Assembly (NCBI GenBank): GCA_011947345.1
Contig: JAAVTG010000524.1
Location: 62,001 to 126,000, forward strand
DNA length: 64,000 nucleotides
Source: Phytophthora quininea
Taxonomy: Eukaryota > Oomycota > Peronosporomycetes > Peronosporales > Peronosporaceae
Reading direction: 5' to 3'
The notes beneath the pieces were generated by a model. That model was not told where the DNA came from. It did not search any database and saw nothing but the letters and a program-made list of their open reading frames with translations. This document shows, one piece after another, positions 24,104-35,650 of the stretch. The first letter of the stretch is position 1; every line of letters starts with the position of its first letter. The position numbers and the translations under genes are program-made.

Positions 24104-25495
24104 ATCAACTGTCGGTGTGGCAGCGACTTATAAAGTGCTCGGGGAGGCGATTGCTGCGGTCGACGGACTCTTTTCGGTAATGAGCTGCGCGGTCCAGAAG
24201 CCTCTGCAGCTCGCAACGCGGCACTTGCTCTCTTGCGCTGCCGTCTTTTCCTCTGGATCGCCATGGCCAAAGACGCTGGACAGACGACCGCAGCACACGC
24301 AGCGGATACTTGTCGACCTTTGTCTTGCTGCTGACTACTTGGCAGACGAGGCGGCGTTACTAGTCAGATAAAATATGCAATTATATCGCCATTAGCCAAT
24401 GAAAAGACGCGAAAAAAGAATATTTTTTCTAAAACATACCTACGAACTACCATTTGCGGCCTGCCATCCGTCAAGCTTTAACCATGAACTTGTGTCAACA
24501 CTTTGGATGGAAATGCCATTGTGGAAGAGACCCCGTCAAGTCATTCTTGCCGTTGATTTTTTTCATAAGCAAATCGGAGGTGCATGCGAGGTGCTCTATG
24601 CTTTCAAGTCGATTGCTTCAATGGCTCGTGCAGGTCGCCGACTCGGCCTGTTGCTCACCCTCGACCGAGATCTGAGCCATCAGCTGCGGTGTTGGTGCCA
24701 TGCTCCTTTGTCTGAACCGACACCACATGCCAGCAGACTCAGCGTACACCGCAACAAGCGCTGCAAATCGCTTCACCGCAAACTGTGCCATTCCGGATCG
24801 GGCCACGTCAGCGAACTCGTCGCAGTTCGAAAATAGGCCGGACAAGTTGTCCCTTCTAACTTTTGTATGACCAAGGCTAAATGAAAAGCAGCTGCGGTCA
24901 AATGCAAGGGGATCTCTGGACGCGGTTCACCCTGGCGTCACTACCCACAGAGCCAAATGCAAGTTGCAGTCGGCAGTACCATGCAGGACAAGCGCACGTA
25001 TATTTTTTTAGAATGCGTTTTTAGAGCTCAAATTTATGATAGAACGGATTTTTATGGAACGCATGCCCTGTTTATTGAAACCTTACTTTCGGGACCACTT
25101 TGCGAGGCATGCTACAAGCTTGTTGATCCAGAGCTCTTCAATGGACACTTACACTGTTGTTGCTCTCCATGTGAGCCCGTTGTTCACCTCAAGCAAGCCG
25201 TAAAAGCACAGAGCCCCAAAGACCTTCGACTCGGAGACGAGTCTCACCATTGCACGACATGGCGACAAAAAGAATCAAAACAACCAGACGAACGACGCCC
25301 GACCCACACGCTGCTTGCTTCGGCGGAACTGGCAGTGGAGGAAGGTCCCACGCATGTCGGACCTCGTGGCAACAGCCGGCCACGAATAAGATGCGGCACC
25401 GTGTGGTCATCTCTCCGTCTCGACACGATGTTGTGGCCCGCCGACGCGAACGTTTTCCCCACTCTTTTACGGGTGCAGTCACTGCATCATTCACT
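24104..25495. other. Stretch without a supported gene
   Basis: This is the upstream side of the giant ABCG-fusion gene (presumably including its promoter) followed by sequence with only short, mutually overlapping frames. None shows a domain, signal peptide or similarity to other genes in the window. AT-rich patches occur at 24365-24440 and 25000-25080. Confidence 0.4.
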
Positions 25496-25499
25496 ACCT

Positions 25500-26450
25500 T
25501 AACATCCAACTCGCTGCAGTGCCTCTCGAATAGCTTGACGGGAGTTTTCATCGAAATCCGTGCTTGGTAAAGTCCATGTCACCACATCTCGCAAGTCCAT
25601 AGACAAAATCTCCTCGCAGACGAACGGTACGCGTTGCGCCTCAGACCCCAAGCCATCACTTCCATGCAGTTAAATTTCCAGTACACCTGCAGGGCAGTGG
25701 CAATTTCCTAGGAAGGTTCATTTTCGATCAGCCATCGGAGCAGAAGTGTATTATTGAGGTATTTGGGAGATCTCGATGTGTTTCGCGAACAATTCGACAC
25801 TTTTGTGCTGCAAGAAAGCCCGAATTTCTCTCAGACGACCATATTTCAGACCAAGCTGGAGGAGACGTGAAACGCAGTCATCAAATTTACGGACGTTAAA
25901 CCATGCCAGCACTTGCAGCAGGTACTTCTTTCTTTGTTGAAAAATGTCTTTGAGCCATGGGTCGAGGACATATCCGTTCATATAGTATACTTGCTTAGCG
26001 TAATAACATTTGGACAGCTGCTTGATCGAGGCCAGATATCCTTCATCAACAGCAGCTCGTATAGACGCTGCAGAGTCCATGGCTTTTGTAGTGCACCCTT
26101 CCTGTTGATTTTCGTGCAACCATATCGAGAAGACCCTTTTCGGCGGCGATATCCATTGCATTAGTAGTGCAGCCGTCCGGAACCCACAAAATCAATTTTC
26201 CATGGGCCACGGCCAATTTAGCGTTTGGTCTCTAACGACTCGAAGATGTAGATGGCCACCTCGAGCGGCAGCTTTCACCACCTCTTAGGTACAGTAAGTG
26301 TAAGGTACAACTCGAGAACGTCAATGGAAGCCCCACGTTCACGTGCCGCAGTAAAAACTTGTTCAGGTAGGAAATCGTCTAGATATCGGTCAATGAGAGA
26401 AGTCACGTGTGCCATCGAAACACCGAGGCATTCTCGGCAGACAAATTAGC
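25500..26450 (-). pseudogene. Ankyrin-family gene remnant 1
   Basis: Read 26450 to 25500. The pieces are SLIDRYLDDFLPEQVFTAAR and GASIDVLELYL, then GCTTNAMDIAAEKGLLDMV, a frame change, and WLHENQQEGCTTKAMDSAA with a following block to FLQHKSVELFAKHIE. Last comes a separate piece (HGSDGLGSEAQRVPFVCEE) shared with remnants near 28600 and 30560. The WLHEN..GCTT.AMD pattern is the diverged ankyrin repeat expanded in oomycetes. Several stops and frame changes make it non-functional. Confidence 0.7.
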
Positions 26451-26779
26451 CGTCGTTTGTGCTATCGCGGAAATTTAGCAGTGAAGAAAAATGTGCCCCC
26501 TCCCCCAATTTTCTTGTGTCAACACAAGCCGCGGTTGCCTACGGGAAGACAGCACTAGCTGTTTGCGGGTGTCAGATTTGGTAGCGTCAGCTCGTGACGA
26601 CGGCGTTGGCACCGCCACGACCAAAAGGGCCATCCCATGGTCATCCACCTCGACCAAACACCCATCGCTATTCACCGATCTTGAGATTTTGCGTATTAAT
26701 GGCAACGCCACAGAACGACTTTGATTACCGCACGAGAAACACAAGAGAGATAAGCATCTATGGCTTCCGATTCGATGGC
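26451..26779. other. Short gap between ankyrin remnants
   Basis: Only short frames without recognisable features are seen. It may be part of one of the flanking ankyrin pseudogenes. Confidence 0.35.
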
Positions 26780-28180
26780 TTATACTGCCACGGCCTTGTA
26801 GTGCTGGGCGTTGCTATTCGCCAGGAAGCTCTTGTCCTGAATTTGTCTGTGTCTGCGCATTATAGCGTGTCGTTCGGTTGTCGTCATCGGCAGCCCTAGC
26901 GTCGCGAATGAAAGTCTTGGAGCAACTCCACGACACTGGCGTTCCACAGCATTGACGCCTACTCCCAGATCGACGACTAAGAACTTGACTATGTCATCGT
27001 AAACTGAACTAAAGCAGCAGAGAAGCATGCATCAATGGTGGCACCGAGTTTCGTCACGATAAAATCTAACACGTTCGTACTGACTGACCTTTCCTTGCTG
27101 GCAAATGTGCATCAATAGCGTTTTCCCTTCGCTGCCTGCTGCGTTGATATCAGCTCCCGCCTTCGTCAAAACCTTTATCAATTCCATACTAGGGAAATCG
27201 ATATCCGAAGTGTGCATCAACGCAGTCCGCCCCTTATGGTCGACTGTGTTAATATCAGCTCCGAATTTTGTCACGAGCGCCTCAACAGCTTCTACAGCGT
27301 TCGAACTGTTCCGACAAGCCTGCATTAGTACCGTTCTTCCTCGTGGTCGACCGTATTGACATCTCCTCCAAAGCTCGATAGTCTTAATGTCTACCTTTCT
27401 GCGCAAGCAAGGTGCATCAGTGCCGACCACCCTTCGCCGTCTGTGGCATTCGCGTCGGCCCCCAAATCTGCCACCAACAGCTTCATGACGTTCTCTTTCG
27501 TATTGGACGACCTACGTTGCGCATCAAGGCAGTCATTCCATTTGCATCGACATCATTGGCGTCGTCACCAAGCTCTTTAACCAGAAAACGAGCAGTGTCT
27601 GCATGGCGTTCGATGATCCGCAGAGAAGCGGAAATGGCGACTAATCTCCTTTCCGGTCACCTAAGCTCCATGTCTAGCAAAGAGCTTCAGAACAGCAATG
27701 CCCCCAAACGACAGAGATGCGTCAGTGCCCCCATTTTATCCACCGCTTCAACGTCAGCACCAAATTCCTCCACGAGAAGGCTGAAAAGTTTCTCGTTTCA
27801 TTTGCCTGACATGCACAGAAACATCAGTGCCGTCCGTCCTGTCCCCCAGCATTCACATCTGTTTCGAAGTCCACCACAAGCAGCCTCAGTCACGTCGTGT
27901 CAACGTCACCATATAGACAATACTGCATCAGCAGCGTCTCTCCTGACTCTTCTCTGTTGCGTCGATTCTAGCTCCATTGCCCACGAAAAACCTCACATCA
28001 TCAACGTCAACTTTCTTCAACTCCCAGAGGTACATAAGGGCGTTTTTTCGTCGAATTCAAAGTCATTGATTGACCCCAGCTCCGTGGCGTGTCAGCAGCT
28101 TCACCGTATCGAGGTCCGCTTTCGCAGCCTCATAGCACCATCAAGGGTGTTTTCGCATCCCTGTTGAATGCCGCGACGTC
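26780..28180 (-). pseudogene. Ankyrin repeat gene remnant 2 (canonical repeats)
   Basis: The best frame (27430-27032) carries near-canonical ankyrin units: RGRTVLMQAC, GADINTVDHKGRTALMH, GADINAAGSEGKTLLMHIC. Further units appear in other frames up to 28160 (ATDGEGWSALMHLAC near 27460, GQDGRTALMFLC near 27850, GADVEAVDKMGALTHLC near 27750), so repeats run across about 1.3 kb with frequent frame changes. Downstream (26780-27028) a piece reads IVKFLVVDLGVGVNAVE. These repeats differ from the WLHEN type around them, so this was a different ankyrin gene. Confidence 0.7.
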
Positions 28181-28199
28181 AGCTACAAGCCACTCAACC

Positions 28200-29600
28200 T
28201 AGGACTTTCGTAGTCGACCCACATTGATGGTCCTGAAGTCGCCCACCACGCTTGAAGATATCCTCGCTGAATTCACCTTCCGATATCTGTCGGGTGGTGG
28301 TCTCTTCATCAACACCAAGTCTGTCTTGACCGCTATTTGGATACTTCGAGTTGAAACTCGCAACGATATGAATGGCAAATATAATACTATAGTGCGGATT
28401 TAACGGATAGCAAAGCGTGAAAGCTACACCATCTATCTCGAACAAACATCCCACCTAGATCCATCGAGCCGAATGCTAACCATAGTCCATCCTGAGATTT
28501 TTTGATTGACCGATAACAGCCGGAGCTATCTGCGCATAAGGACTCGCAAGCTTTCAGAATCCACAGCCAAAATCTCATCGCAGACAAACGCCAGCATTGA
28601 GCTTTAGACACCCAAGCCATCACTTCCATACATCCAAGCTTCCCGTACACCGTCGGGCGATGTCCATGTCCAGTGGGGATCCATTTTCGTTTAGCAACCG
28701 AAGAAAAAGTGTTCTCTTGAGTTTTTGGAAGATCCAATGTGCTTCGTGAACAATTCAACATTTTTGTGCTGGAAGAAAGATTCCAGACCAAACGGGAGGA
28801 GACGTAGATATCGCTCACCACGTGTGCCGTCGAAACCGCCAGGCATTATCAACAGACAAACTGATGCCGTCATTCGTGTTTCCAGCAGAGGGAAGATAAT
28901 ACAATTTTGGATATACCTACTGCTGCAAGAAGAAACAAACCAGCGTATGTTTCAACTGTTTTGGTTGCGGAAGCAATCATTTTGGACTATCCATCTCAGC
29001 AATGGCGCTCTCTTCAACTCTTCCGCAATGTTAATCCGCTTGGTATAGTGTTTTTCGGGTAACATCCTAGTGAAACTCCGAACTAGGCGTATGTGCCCTC
29101 GCTCTAGAGCCGGCTCCAATATTCGTGATACAAATACGTCGCAGCAGCGGGCATGAAACCATTCCAGGGCTCCCAATACCATGTGAATTGCTCCATCATG
29201 GTCCGCGTAGACTAACCGAATTTGATCCAGCGTCGCGGTGACCCAGTCGTCAATGCCAGCCCCATACAACTTTCTGTAATCGGACCAAGAATTTGCCGGT
29301 GATTATATTTGCTGCAACAACACTTTGATCACGTCCAGATAGCCGCTTCCAGCAACGTGGTGCATTTCGGTGCCCAACCTTCGACTTTGGTCGTTGTCGT
29401 ACATGTAGCGAATTATTTCCAGATGCCCACGTCATCCAGCCTCCTCGATAGCAAACGAAGTGCATCCTTCCGAGTGATTCTCGTGCAGCCAGCGCACCAC
29501 TTCAAGATGGTTATTGCGAGCAGCCTAGTCCATTGTGCCTGTGGTTATGGTAAATTGCGAAGTGAAGTGCTTACAGTACTCCGTCGGCAGCGCCCGAGGT
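28200..29600 (-). pseudogene. Ankyrin-family gene remnant 3
   Basis: Read 29600 to 28450: NNHLEVVRWLHENHSEGCTS, GHLEIIRYMYDND and GSGYLDVIKVLLQQ (three diverged ankyrin units), then VLGALEWFHARCCDVFVSRIL, ALERGHIRLVRSFTRMLPE, and FFQHKNVELFTKHIGSS, which parallels FLQHKSVELFAKHIE of remnant 1. Multiple frame changes and stops. It is paralogous to remnant 1 over its length. Confidence 0.7.
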
Positions 29601-30136
29601 CTTCGCTCCGCCACTTGTTGCGGAGATTATGCAGGCAGCGCGATGACGCGGCGCTGATTATGTAGATCCGTGCTGACGCGGTGCTGGTGTTGGTGCCGGG
29701 CTCGCAATCGACGATTGCATTAGAGGCACATCCGACGTTTGATCCTCGGAAGCCGCGCACGAAAACTTTGAAGGATTTGTGCGCTTGACGACTTCACAAA
29801 TGAGTAAGTCGGACTTTACTAACAGTAAGCAGCAGTATTGTACAAATGACGCACGAATACCCGCGATGGGCGATCGCTTGGAGGACACAGCAGCTTCCCC
29901 ACCAAGCTGCGACGTGGAATGGCCCGTATTGAAGCAATCCGCGCGATCTGCAAGGATTCAGTTGCGGTTCTCAACACAGTGCTCTTTCACTTTGAGTATG
30001 TGCTTGCGGTCATAATTACCAGCAACAGGATGCCGTCTCAACCGCAAAAACCAACTCAGTCGTTCCAACTCCCATTCTGCTTTTTACCAAGTCAATACCA
30101 GACACAGCCTCATCAATTTCCAGCTCTCCGAACGTC

Positions 30137-30339
30137 ATGAACCTCAAGACTTGCCTCGCCGTCGTCACTGCCGCCGTTGTCGCCACCGTCGCCACCGCGC
30201 AGCCGTACTGCCAAGACTCGTCCTGCGCCTATATCTACTCCGACTCGAACATCAAGACCAGCAAATGCTGCGCCGCGCTGGGGGCGACTTTGCTGCGTGC
30301 TGCCGTTCGAGCTGCTCCCTGGGCAGCCCTTGCAACTAG
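30137..30339 (+). pseudogene. PcF/SCR-like small cysteine-rich secreted protein, frameshifted copy
   Basis: Same start, 21-residue signal peptide and first cysteines as the intact copy at 32381, but the frame is lost around the G5 run at 30280-30284 and the cysteine-rich end lies in another frame up to the TAG at 30337-30339. The literal frame runs on to 30613 with unrelated sequence. Differences from the other copy are concentrated in the mature region and just after the stop. It may be a pseudogene or a homopolymer error. Confidence 0.7.
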
Positions 30340-30479
30340 CTGGAAGAGACCTCTAGTTCTCCGTAGGCATTATATGCCCCGCCAATGCCAGAATCGCTTT
30401 TCCATGACACATCCGATTTATTCCCTCTGTTTGTCTGTTGTATTTTGTTGCACGATCCAAAACCTCTGGCATCAGACAC

Positions 30480-31760
30480 CAACGCCATCTCTTCCTCCGA
30501 TAAATACGTTACAGCTACATGCAGGGCACTCGTCGCAGATGAACGCTTCGCTTTGGACTTCAGACAAACCATCCCTTCCATGCAGTTCAATTCCCTGTAT
30601 ACCTGCTGAGTGATGTGGATTTCCAGTAGGTCAGCTACGCTGAATCCTTCGTGAACAGTTCGACAGTTTTGAGCTGGAAGAAAGCCCGAATTTCTCCTAG
30701 ACGACCATATTCCAGACCAAAGTGGAACGAGATACCGATCACATGTGCGATCGACAGACAAACACGGTAGTGGCTCGATCATTCGTGCTCCCGCAGAAAT
30801 TTAGCCGTGAAGAAAACGCCGGAGATCAATGTTCGCATAAGGTTAGCCTCCTAAATCACGCCACTCATGAAAGTCTTTGCTTCTAGCGTTTGTCGATAGC
30901 CACGACACAATGCTTTCGGGGCTCGTTGAAGAGCGCCTCGGACAGCTTGACCAAAACTTTCGTGCTCAAATCTTGTGCATTCCAAAGTCGATGCCACTGG
31001 ATGCTGCCACTGTTCCCACTCGGCAGTATTCACGACGGTCTCATCGATAAATGCAACACGGTGGGTTTCACACACTCCTGCCATCGCTTCCTCCCATCTA
31101 AATGTTGCAGCTACGTGTCGGGCATCTTGGACTTCCAGCGGCGGGCCAATCTCGAGTAGCTATCGTTGCAAGACTCTGCGACTCTCAATGCTCGCTTTAA
31201 CTCGACTCTTTTGCACCGGTAGAAATCTCAGGCTGCGGTCAAGCAACCGTGTTCCAGTGCAGCCTCGAGAAGACGTAAAACGCATCCGTCACATGTGTTC
31301 GCGCGGTACCGTTCCAAAGCTTCCAGCAGGCTGTAATTCACTTCACGTCGATTGTAAGGTGGCTGAAAAGGTGTCCCACCCACGGATCGACTATAGCATG
31401 TCCAAGTCGCCGTTCTGTGCTGCGATACTCAGCATATACTCACCAGCAGAAGAAAGTCCTCGGGAATACAGCCACTTCGCGACTTTAAGGTGTCTACACC
31501 GCACAGCCTCGTCGATCGCTTCATTGAAATCGATTTTCCACGGATCACGACGATCGAGCCGTTCAGTCACCAACCACTCGAGTACATGCAGAGGGCCTCC
31601 TCTGACTGTTGCTTTCACCGCATCCATCCAGTAGGCACAGCACGCAAGAAAAAGCCCGAGGATGCCAATCGAGGATGCCAATCGAGGCTCCTCGTTCCCA
31701 TGCCGCAGTGAATACGCACTGGGGTAGAAATTCGTCCAGGTATCTATCTATCTATCGACG
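30480..31760 (-). pseudogene. Ankyrin-family gene remnant 4 (in duplication copy 1)
   Basis: Read 31760 to 30480: YLDEFLP and GASIGILGLFLACC, then VRGGPLHVLEWLV, IDEAVRCRHLKVAKWLYSRG, and farther on a block with FIDETVVNTAEWEQWQHPV (31084-30851) and HGRDGLSEVQSEAFICDE (near 30560). Each block has counterparts in remnants 1 and 3. The frame is broken repeatedly. Confidence 0.65.
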
Positions 31761-31818
31761 AGGAACTCCACGTGCAGTAGCAATTTACTCAGACATTCTT
31801 GACAGTCGAAGCGAGTGG

Positions 31819-31966
31819 CATCTAGCGGGGCCGTCAAGTTCTCCGAAGTTGGTTTGCTTGTTTGGTATACATTTTTGTGGAGCTCGATGGTAGGGTTGGA
31901 TTACAACGATCTCGGCCATGCTGTTGAACCGTAGATTGGTTATGCTTCGTCTTGGAGGCGCAAACA
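31819..31966. other. Spacer between the two duplicated segments
   Basis: 148 bp not shared by the two copies. No gene or repeat recognised. Confidence 0.6.
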
Positions 31967-32380
31967 GCACATCCGACGTTTGGTCTTCGGAAGCCTCGCA
32001 CGAAAACTTTGAAGGATTTGTGCGCTTGACGACTTCACAAATGAGTAAGTCGGACTTTACTAACAGTAAGCAGCAGTATTGTACAAATGACGCACGAATA
32101 CCCGCGATGGGCGATCGCTTGGAGGACACAGCAGCTTCGCCGCCAAGCTGCGACGTGAAATGGCCCGTGTTGAAGCAATCCGTGCGATCTGCAAGGATTC
32201 AGTTGCGGTTCTCAACACAGTGCTCTTTCACTTTGAGTATGTGCTTGCGGTCATAATTACCAGCAACAGGATGCCGTCTCAACCGCAAAAACCAACTCAG
32301 TCGTTCCAACAACTCCCATTCTGCTTTTTGCCAAGTCAATACCAGAAACAGCCTCATCAATTTCCAGCTCTCCGAACGTC

Positions 32381-32584
32381 ATGAACCTCAAGACCTGCCT
32401 CGCCATCGTCACTGCCGCCGTTGTCGCCACCGTCGCCACCGCGCAGCCGTACTGCCAAGACTCGACCTGCGCCTACATCTACTCCGACTCGAACATCAGG
32501 ATCAGCAAATGCTGTGCGTCGAAAGGGGGCAACTTTGCTGAGTGCTGCTATGAGAGCTGCACCACGGGCAAGCCTTGCAACTAG
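32381..32584 (+). CDS. PcF/SCR-like small cysteine-rich secreted protein, 67 aa
   Basis: Intact frame from ATG 32381 to TAG 32582-32584. A 21-residue signal peptide ends in ATVATA. The 46-residue mature part has eight cysteines spaced C-x4-C-x13-CC-x9-CC-x3-C-x5-C and ends in KPCN. A short secreted, fully disulfide-capable peptide in an oomycete fits the PcF/SCR group of apoplastic phytotoxin-like proteins, though the classical PcF has six cysteines, so membership is tentative. Role in plant interaction is inferred, not shown. The frameshifted sister copy is at 30137. Confidence 0.75.
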   Translation: MNLKTCLAIVTAAVVATVATAQPYCQDSTCAYIYSDSNIRISKCCASKGGNFAECCYESCTTGKPCN

Positions 32585-32719
32585 CTCGAGAGGCCTCTAG
32601 TTCTCCGTAGGCATTATATGCCCTGCTAATGCGAGATTTCTTTTCCTTGACACACCCGTTTTATTCCCTCTGTTTGTCTGTTGTATTTTGTTGCACGATC
32701 CAAAACCTCTGGCATCAGA

Positions 32720-34005
32720 CACCAACGCCATCTCTTCCTCCGATAAATACGTTACAGCTACATGCAGGGCACTCGTCGCAGATGAACGCTTCGCTTTGGA
32801 CTTCAGACAAACCATCCCTTCCATGCAGTTCAATTCCCTGTATACCTGCTGGGCGATGTAGATTTCCAGTAGGTCAGCTACGCTGAATCCTTCGTGAACA
32901 GTTCGACAGTTTTGAGCTGGAAGAAAGCCCGAATTTCTCCTAGACGACCATATTCCAGACCAAAGTGGAACGAGATACCGATCACATGTGCGATCGACAG
33001 ACAAACACGGTAGTGGCTCGATCATTCGTGCTCCCGCAGAAATTTAGCCGTGAAGAAAAACGCCGGAGATCAATGTTCGCATAAGGTTAGCCTCCTAAAT
33101 CACGCCACTCATGAAAGTCTTTGCTTCTAGCGTTTGTCGATAGCCACGACACAATGCTTTCGGGGCTCGTTGAAGAGCGCCTCGGACAGCTTGACCAAAA
33201 CTTTCGTGCTCAAATCTTGTGCATTCCAAAGTCGATGCCACTGGATGCTGCCACTGTTCCCACTCGGCAGTATTCACGACGGTCTCATCGATAAATGCAA
33301 CACGGTGGGTTTCACACACTCCTGCCATCGCTTCCTCCCATCTAAATGTTGCAGCTACGTGTCGGGCATCTTGGACTTCCAGCGGCGGGCCAATCTCGAG
33401 TAGCTATCGTTGCAAGACTCTGCGACTCTCAATGCTCGCTTTAACTCGACTCTTTTGCACCGGTAGAAATCTCAGGCTGCGGTCAAGCAACCGTGTTCCA
33501 GTGCAGCCTCGAGAAGACGTAAAACGCATCCGTCACATGTGTTCGCGCGGTACCGTTCCAAAGCTTCCAGCAGGCTGTAATTCACTTCACGTCGATTGTA
33601 AGGTGGCTGAAAAAGGTGTCCCACCCACGGATCGACTATAGCATGTCCAAGTCGCCATTCTGTGCTGCGATACTCAGCATATACTCACCAGCAGAAGAAA
33701 GTCCTCGGGAATACAGCCACTTCGCGACTTTAAGGTGTCTACGCCGCACAGCTTCGTCGATCGCTTCATTGAAATCGATTTTCCACGGATCACGACGATC
33801 GAGCCGTTCAGTCACCAACCACTCGAGTACATGCAGAGGGCCTCCTCTGACTGTTGCTTTCACCGCATCCATCCAGTAGGCACAGCACGCAAGAAAAAGC
33901 TCGAGGATGCCAATCGAGGATGCCAATCGAGGCTCCTCGTTCCCATGCCGCAGTGAATACGCACTGGGGTAGAAATTCGTCCAGGTATCTATCTATCGAC
34001 GAGGA
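32720..34005 (-). pseudogene. Ankyrin-family gene remnant 5 (in duplication copy 2)
   Basis: Almost base-for-base equal to remnant 4: GASIGILELFLACC, GGPLHVLEWLV, IDEAVRRRHLKVAKWLYSRG and the FIDETVVNTAEWEQWQHPV block (33328-33095). It carries the same interruptions, so the gene was already dead before the duplication. Confidence 0.65.
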
Positions 34006-34099
34006 ACTCCACGTGCAGTAGCAATTTACTCAGACATTCTTGACAGATGAAGCGAGTGGTTGTTCCCACTCTGAGAGAAATCATTTTGTGCTCTGAAAA

Positions 34100-34690
34100 A
34101 CATTTACAGCTTCGCCACATAACCATCAATCGTAGTACAAGCCATTCAATCACCTCACACATCAATCAACTTCATCGCTGTTTGAAAGCCTCGATATCAC
34201 ATTGCTTGGCGCTTGCTTCAAGGGTCGCTCGACGACAAGTTTCTACTCCAAATTCCGTCAGTTCGAGTACCCACAACACCACTTTTCCAGTCATTTTGCA
34301 GCGATTCTCACGCGAGCTTGATGTGATGATCTTCGGACATCCACACCACTCCAAAGCTCCGCTGTTAGGTTTGATGCGGACACTTGCTCATCTTGGGTTT
34401 TAGCTGCAAATATGTTCATCTCGCCAGTTGACAACATTTAGATTCCCCTTACAGCATCCTCGTCCATTGCTCGCGTCGTGCATCCCTCGGTTCGATTCCA
34501 TGCAGCCATTTTACGACGTTGAGGTGGCCAAAAATCGCGGCACCGTCCATTGCTTTAGAAGTCAACTGGCCGTTAAATCCGTGAAACCACGTCAACATCT
34601 TCAAATCACTCCTACTGACAGCGCACTCGATTCCATGCTTCAGTTCGTTAGGACAGGAATTCGTCCAGGTATCGGTCAATCAGAAATACC
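34100..34690 (-). pseudogene. Ankyrin-family gene remnant 6
   Basis: Read 34690 to 34100: DLKMLTWFHGFNGQLTSKAM, AAIFGHLNVVKWLHGIE, then, after a break, VVLWVLELTEFGVETCRRAT and AKQCDIEAFK. These are diverged ankyrin units of the same family as remnants 1-5. It is short and interrupted, and is the last member before the aminotransferase fragment. Confidence 0.6.
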
Positions 34691-34959
34691 ACGTGGTCGA
34701 GCAAGCACTAAGGCGGCCCCGACAAAGAAAGCATGTGGTAGTGCGTAGTAGCCACTCCGGAACGGGTGGTGGAGAAAATGACAGGGAGCTTTTAATTAAA
34801 GTGTCCTGCCATCAATTGGGAATGGTGGGGAGCTGTTTGTTCGACAGCAGCCACTCGAGAGTCCGATGACTTGATTGCAGAGCAAAACAAAGTTACTCGA
34901 CGTTTCAGGTGCCCACAACAGCGCCTCCAGGTACTTGCTCTGCCATAGGAGCTGCTCGC

Positions 34960-35467
34960 CTGTGTCGTAATCCAGCAGCGGCCCGTTTTCCGAACGGCCT
35001 GCGCATTTCGTACGCGTACTCGCAGGAGACGATCGTGCGTGCAGCCTTTGGATGTGCTGGAGCAGTCGCTGGCTGCGTTGGTATTTACGCCCGTGGCCGG
35101 TGGTGCGACTTCGGCGGCCGCGTCGACGTCTGCGGTCAGCAATGGTGCGGCCATCACGCGCGATCCGTTCAGCGCGGACGACGGAGAAGTACCCTTTGCT
35201 GAGCAAAATCGCCGCGTCCAAGACGGTAGTGATCAATGGCATCGCGAAGCAGCTGGAGGTGGAGGGCAAGCAAGTGTGGTCGCTGTGCGTCGGCGAGCCT
35301 GACTTCTCTATTGCGGAGCGCGTGCTGAACGCGGGCGAGGAGACACTGTAGCAGGGAAAGGTCAACGCTGGAGCTGCGCAAACTGATCGCGCAGTACCTG
35401 GAGACGTGCAAGGGCATCAAGCACGACCAGGCGACGGAGATCTTGGTGTCGAACAGTTACCCGGGAT
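34960..35467 (+). pseudogene. Class-I (aspartate/alanine type) aminotransferase, N-terminal fragment
   Basis: After an Ala/Ser-rich stretch the sequence reads RDPFSADDGE, then, one base out of frame, KIAASKTVVINGIAKQLE and QVWSLCVGEPDFSIAERVLN, the N-terminal substrate-loop region of PLP class-I aminotransferases (the GEPDF motif). After a stop, a third frame gives TLELRKLIAQYLETCKGI and EILVSNS. The segment between (normally the YT..G.xELR region) is shortened, and everything after EILVSN, including the PLP lysine, is missing. A truncated non-processed or captured copy is equally possible. Confidence 0.75.
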
Positions 35468-35650
35468 AGCGCACACCTTCACGAAGATTGTAAGAAAGCA
35501 ACAGAGAAGGAATCGAAAAACCTTGAGAATCAAATTCCCGAGGTTTTACAATTCCACCAGGGAGTTTGATCAGTTTCAAAGGGTCGCTCGCTTGCTTCCT
35601 TCTCCCGTCATAAAACGGAAATATTCTCGCGATCTTCAAGCGCTGCTAGA

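Larger units (their letters stand above)
29726..31818. repeat. Segmental duplication, copy 1 (2,093 bp)
   Basis: Nearly identical to 31967-34059 in direct orientation, with a 148-bp unique spacer between. Borders are GCACATCCGACGTTTG on the left and GAAGCGAGTGG on the right in both copies. The unit contains one PcF-like gene (+) and one ankyrin remnant (-). Small indels include the number of TATC units near 31740. Confidence 0.9.
31967..34059. repeat. Segmental duplication, copy 2 (2,093 bp)
   Basis: Direct copy of 29726-31818 at an offset of 2,241 bp at both borders (2,244-2,245 internally because of small indels). Ankyrin and flanking parts are almost identical, whereas the last half of the PcF-like coding region and the adjoining 3' sequence differ strongly. 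Confidence 0.9.

Noticed and set aside
25189..25551. 120-codon minus-strand frame
   Set aside because: Only its first residues overlap the ankyrin remnant in another frame; the remainder is Arg/Cys-rich without any motif.
29978..30140. Oomycete core-promoter-like sequence (GCTCTTTCACTTTG) upstream of the PcF-like genes
   Set aside because: Only partial match to the Inr plus flanking consensus and located about 140 bp before the ATG; too weak to annotate.
31736..31756. Possible CRISPR-like or satellite array at the TATC repeats
   Set aside because: Only a short (TATC) microsatellite; no spacer structure, and the organism is eukaryotic.
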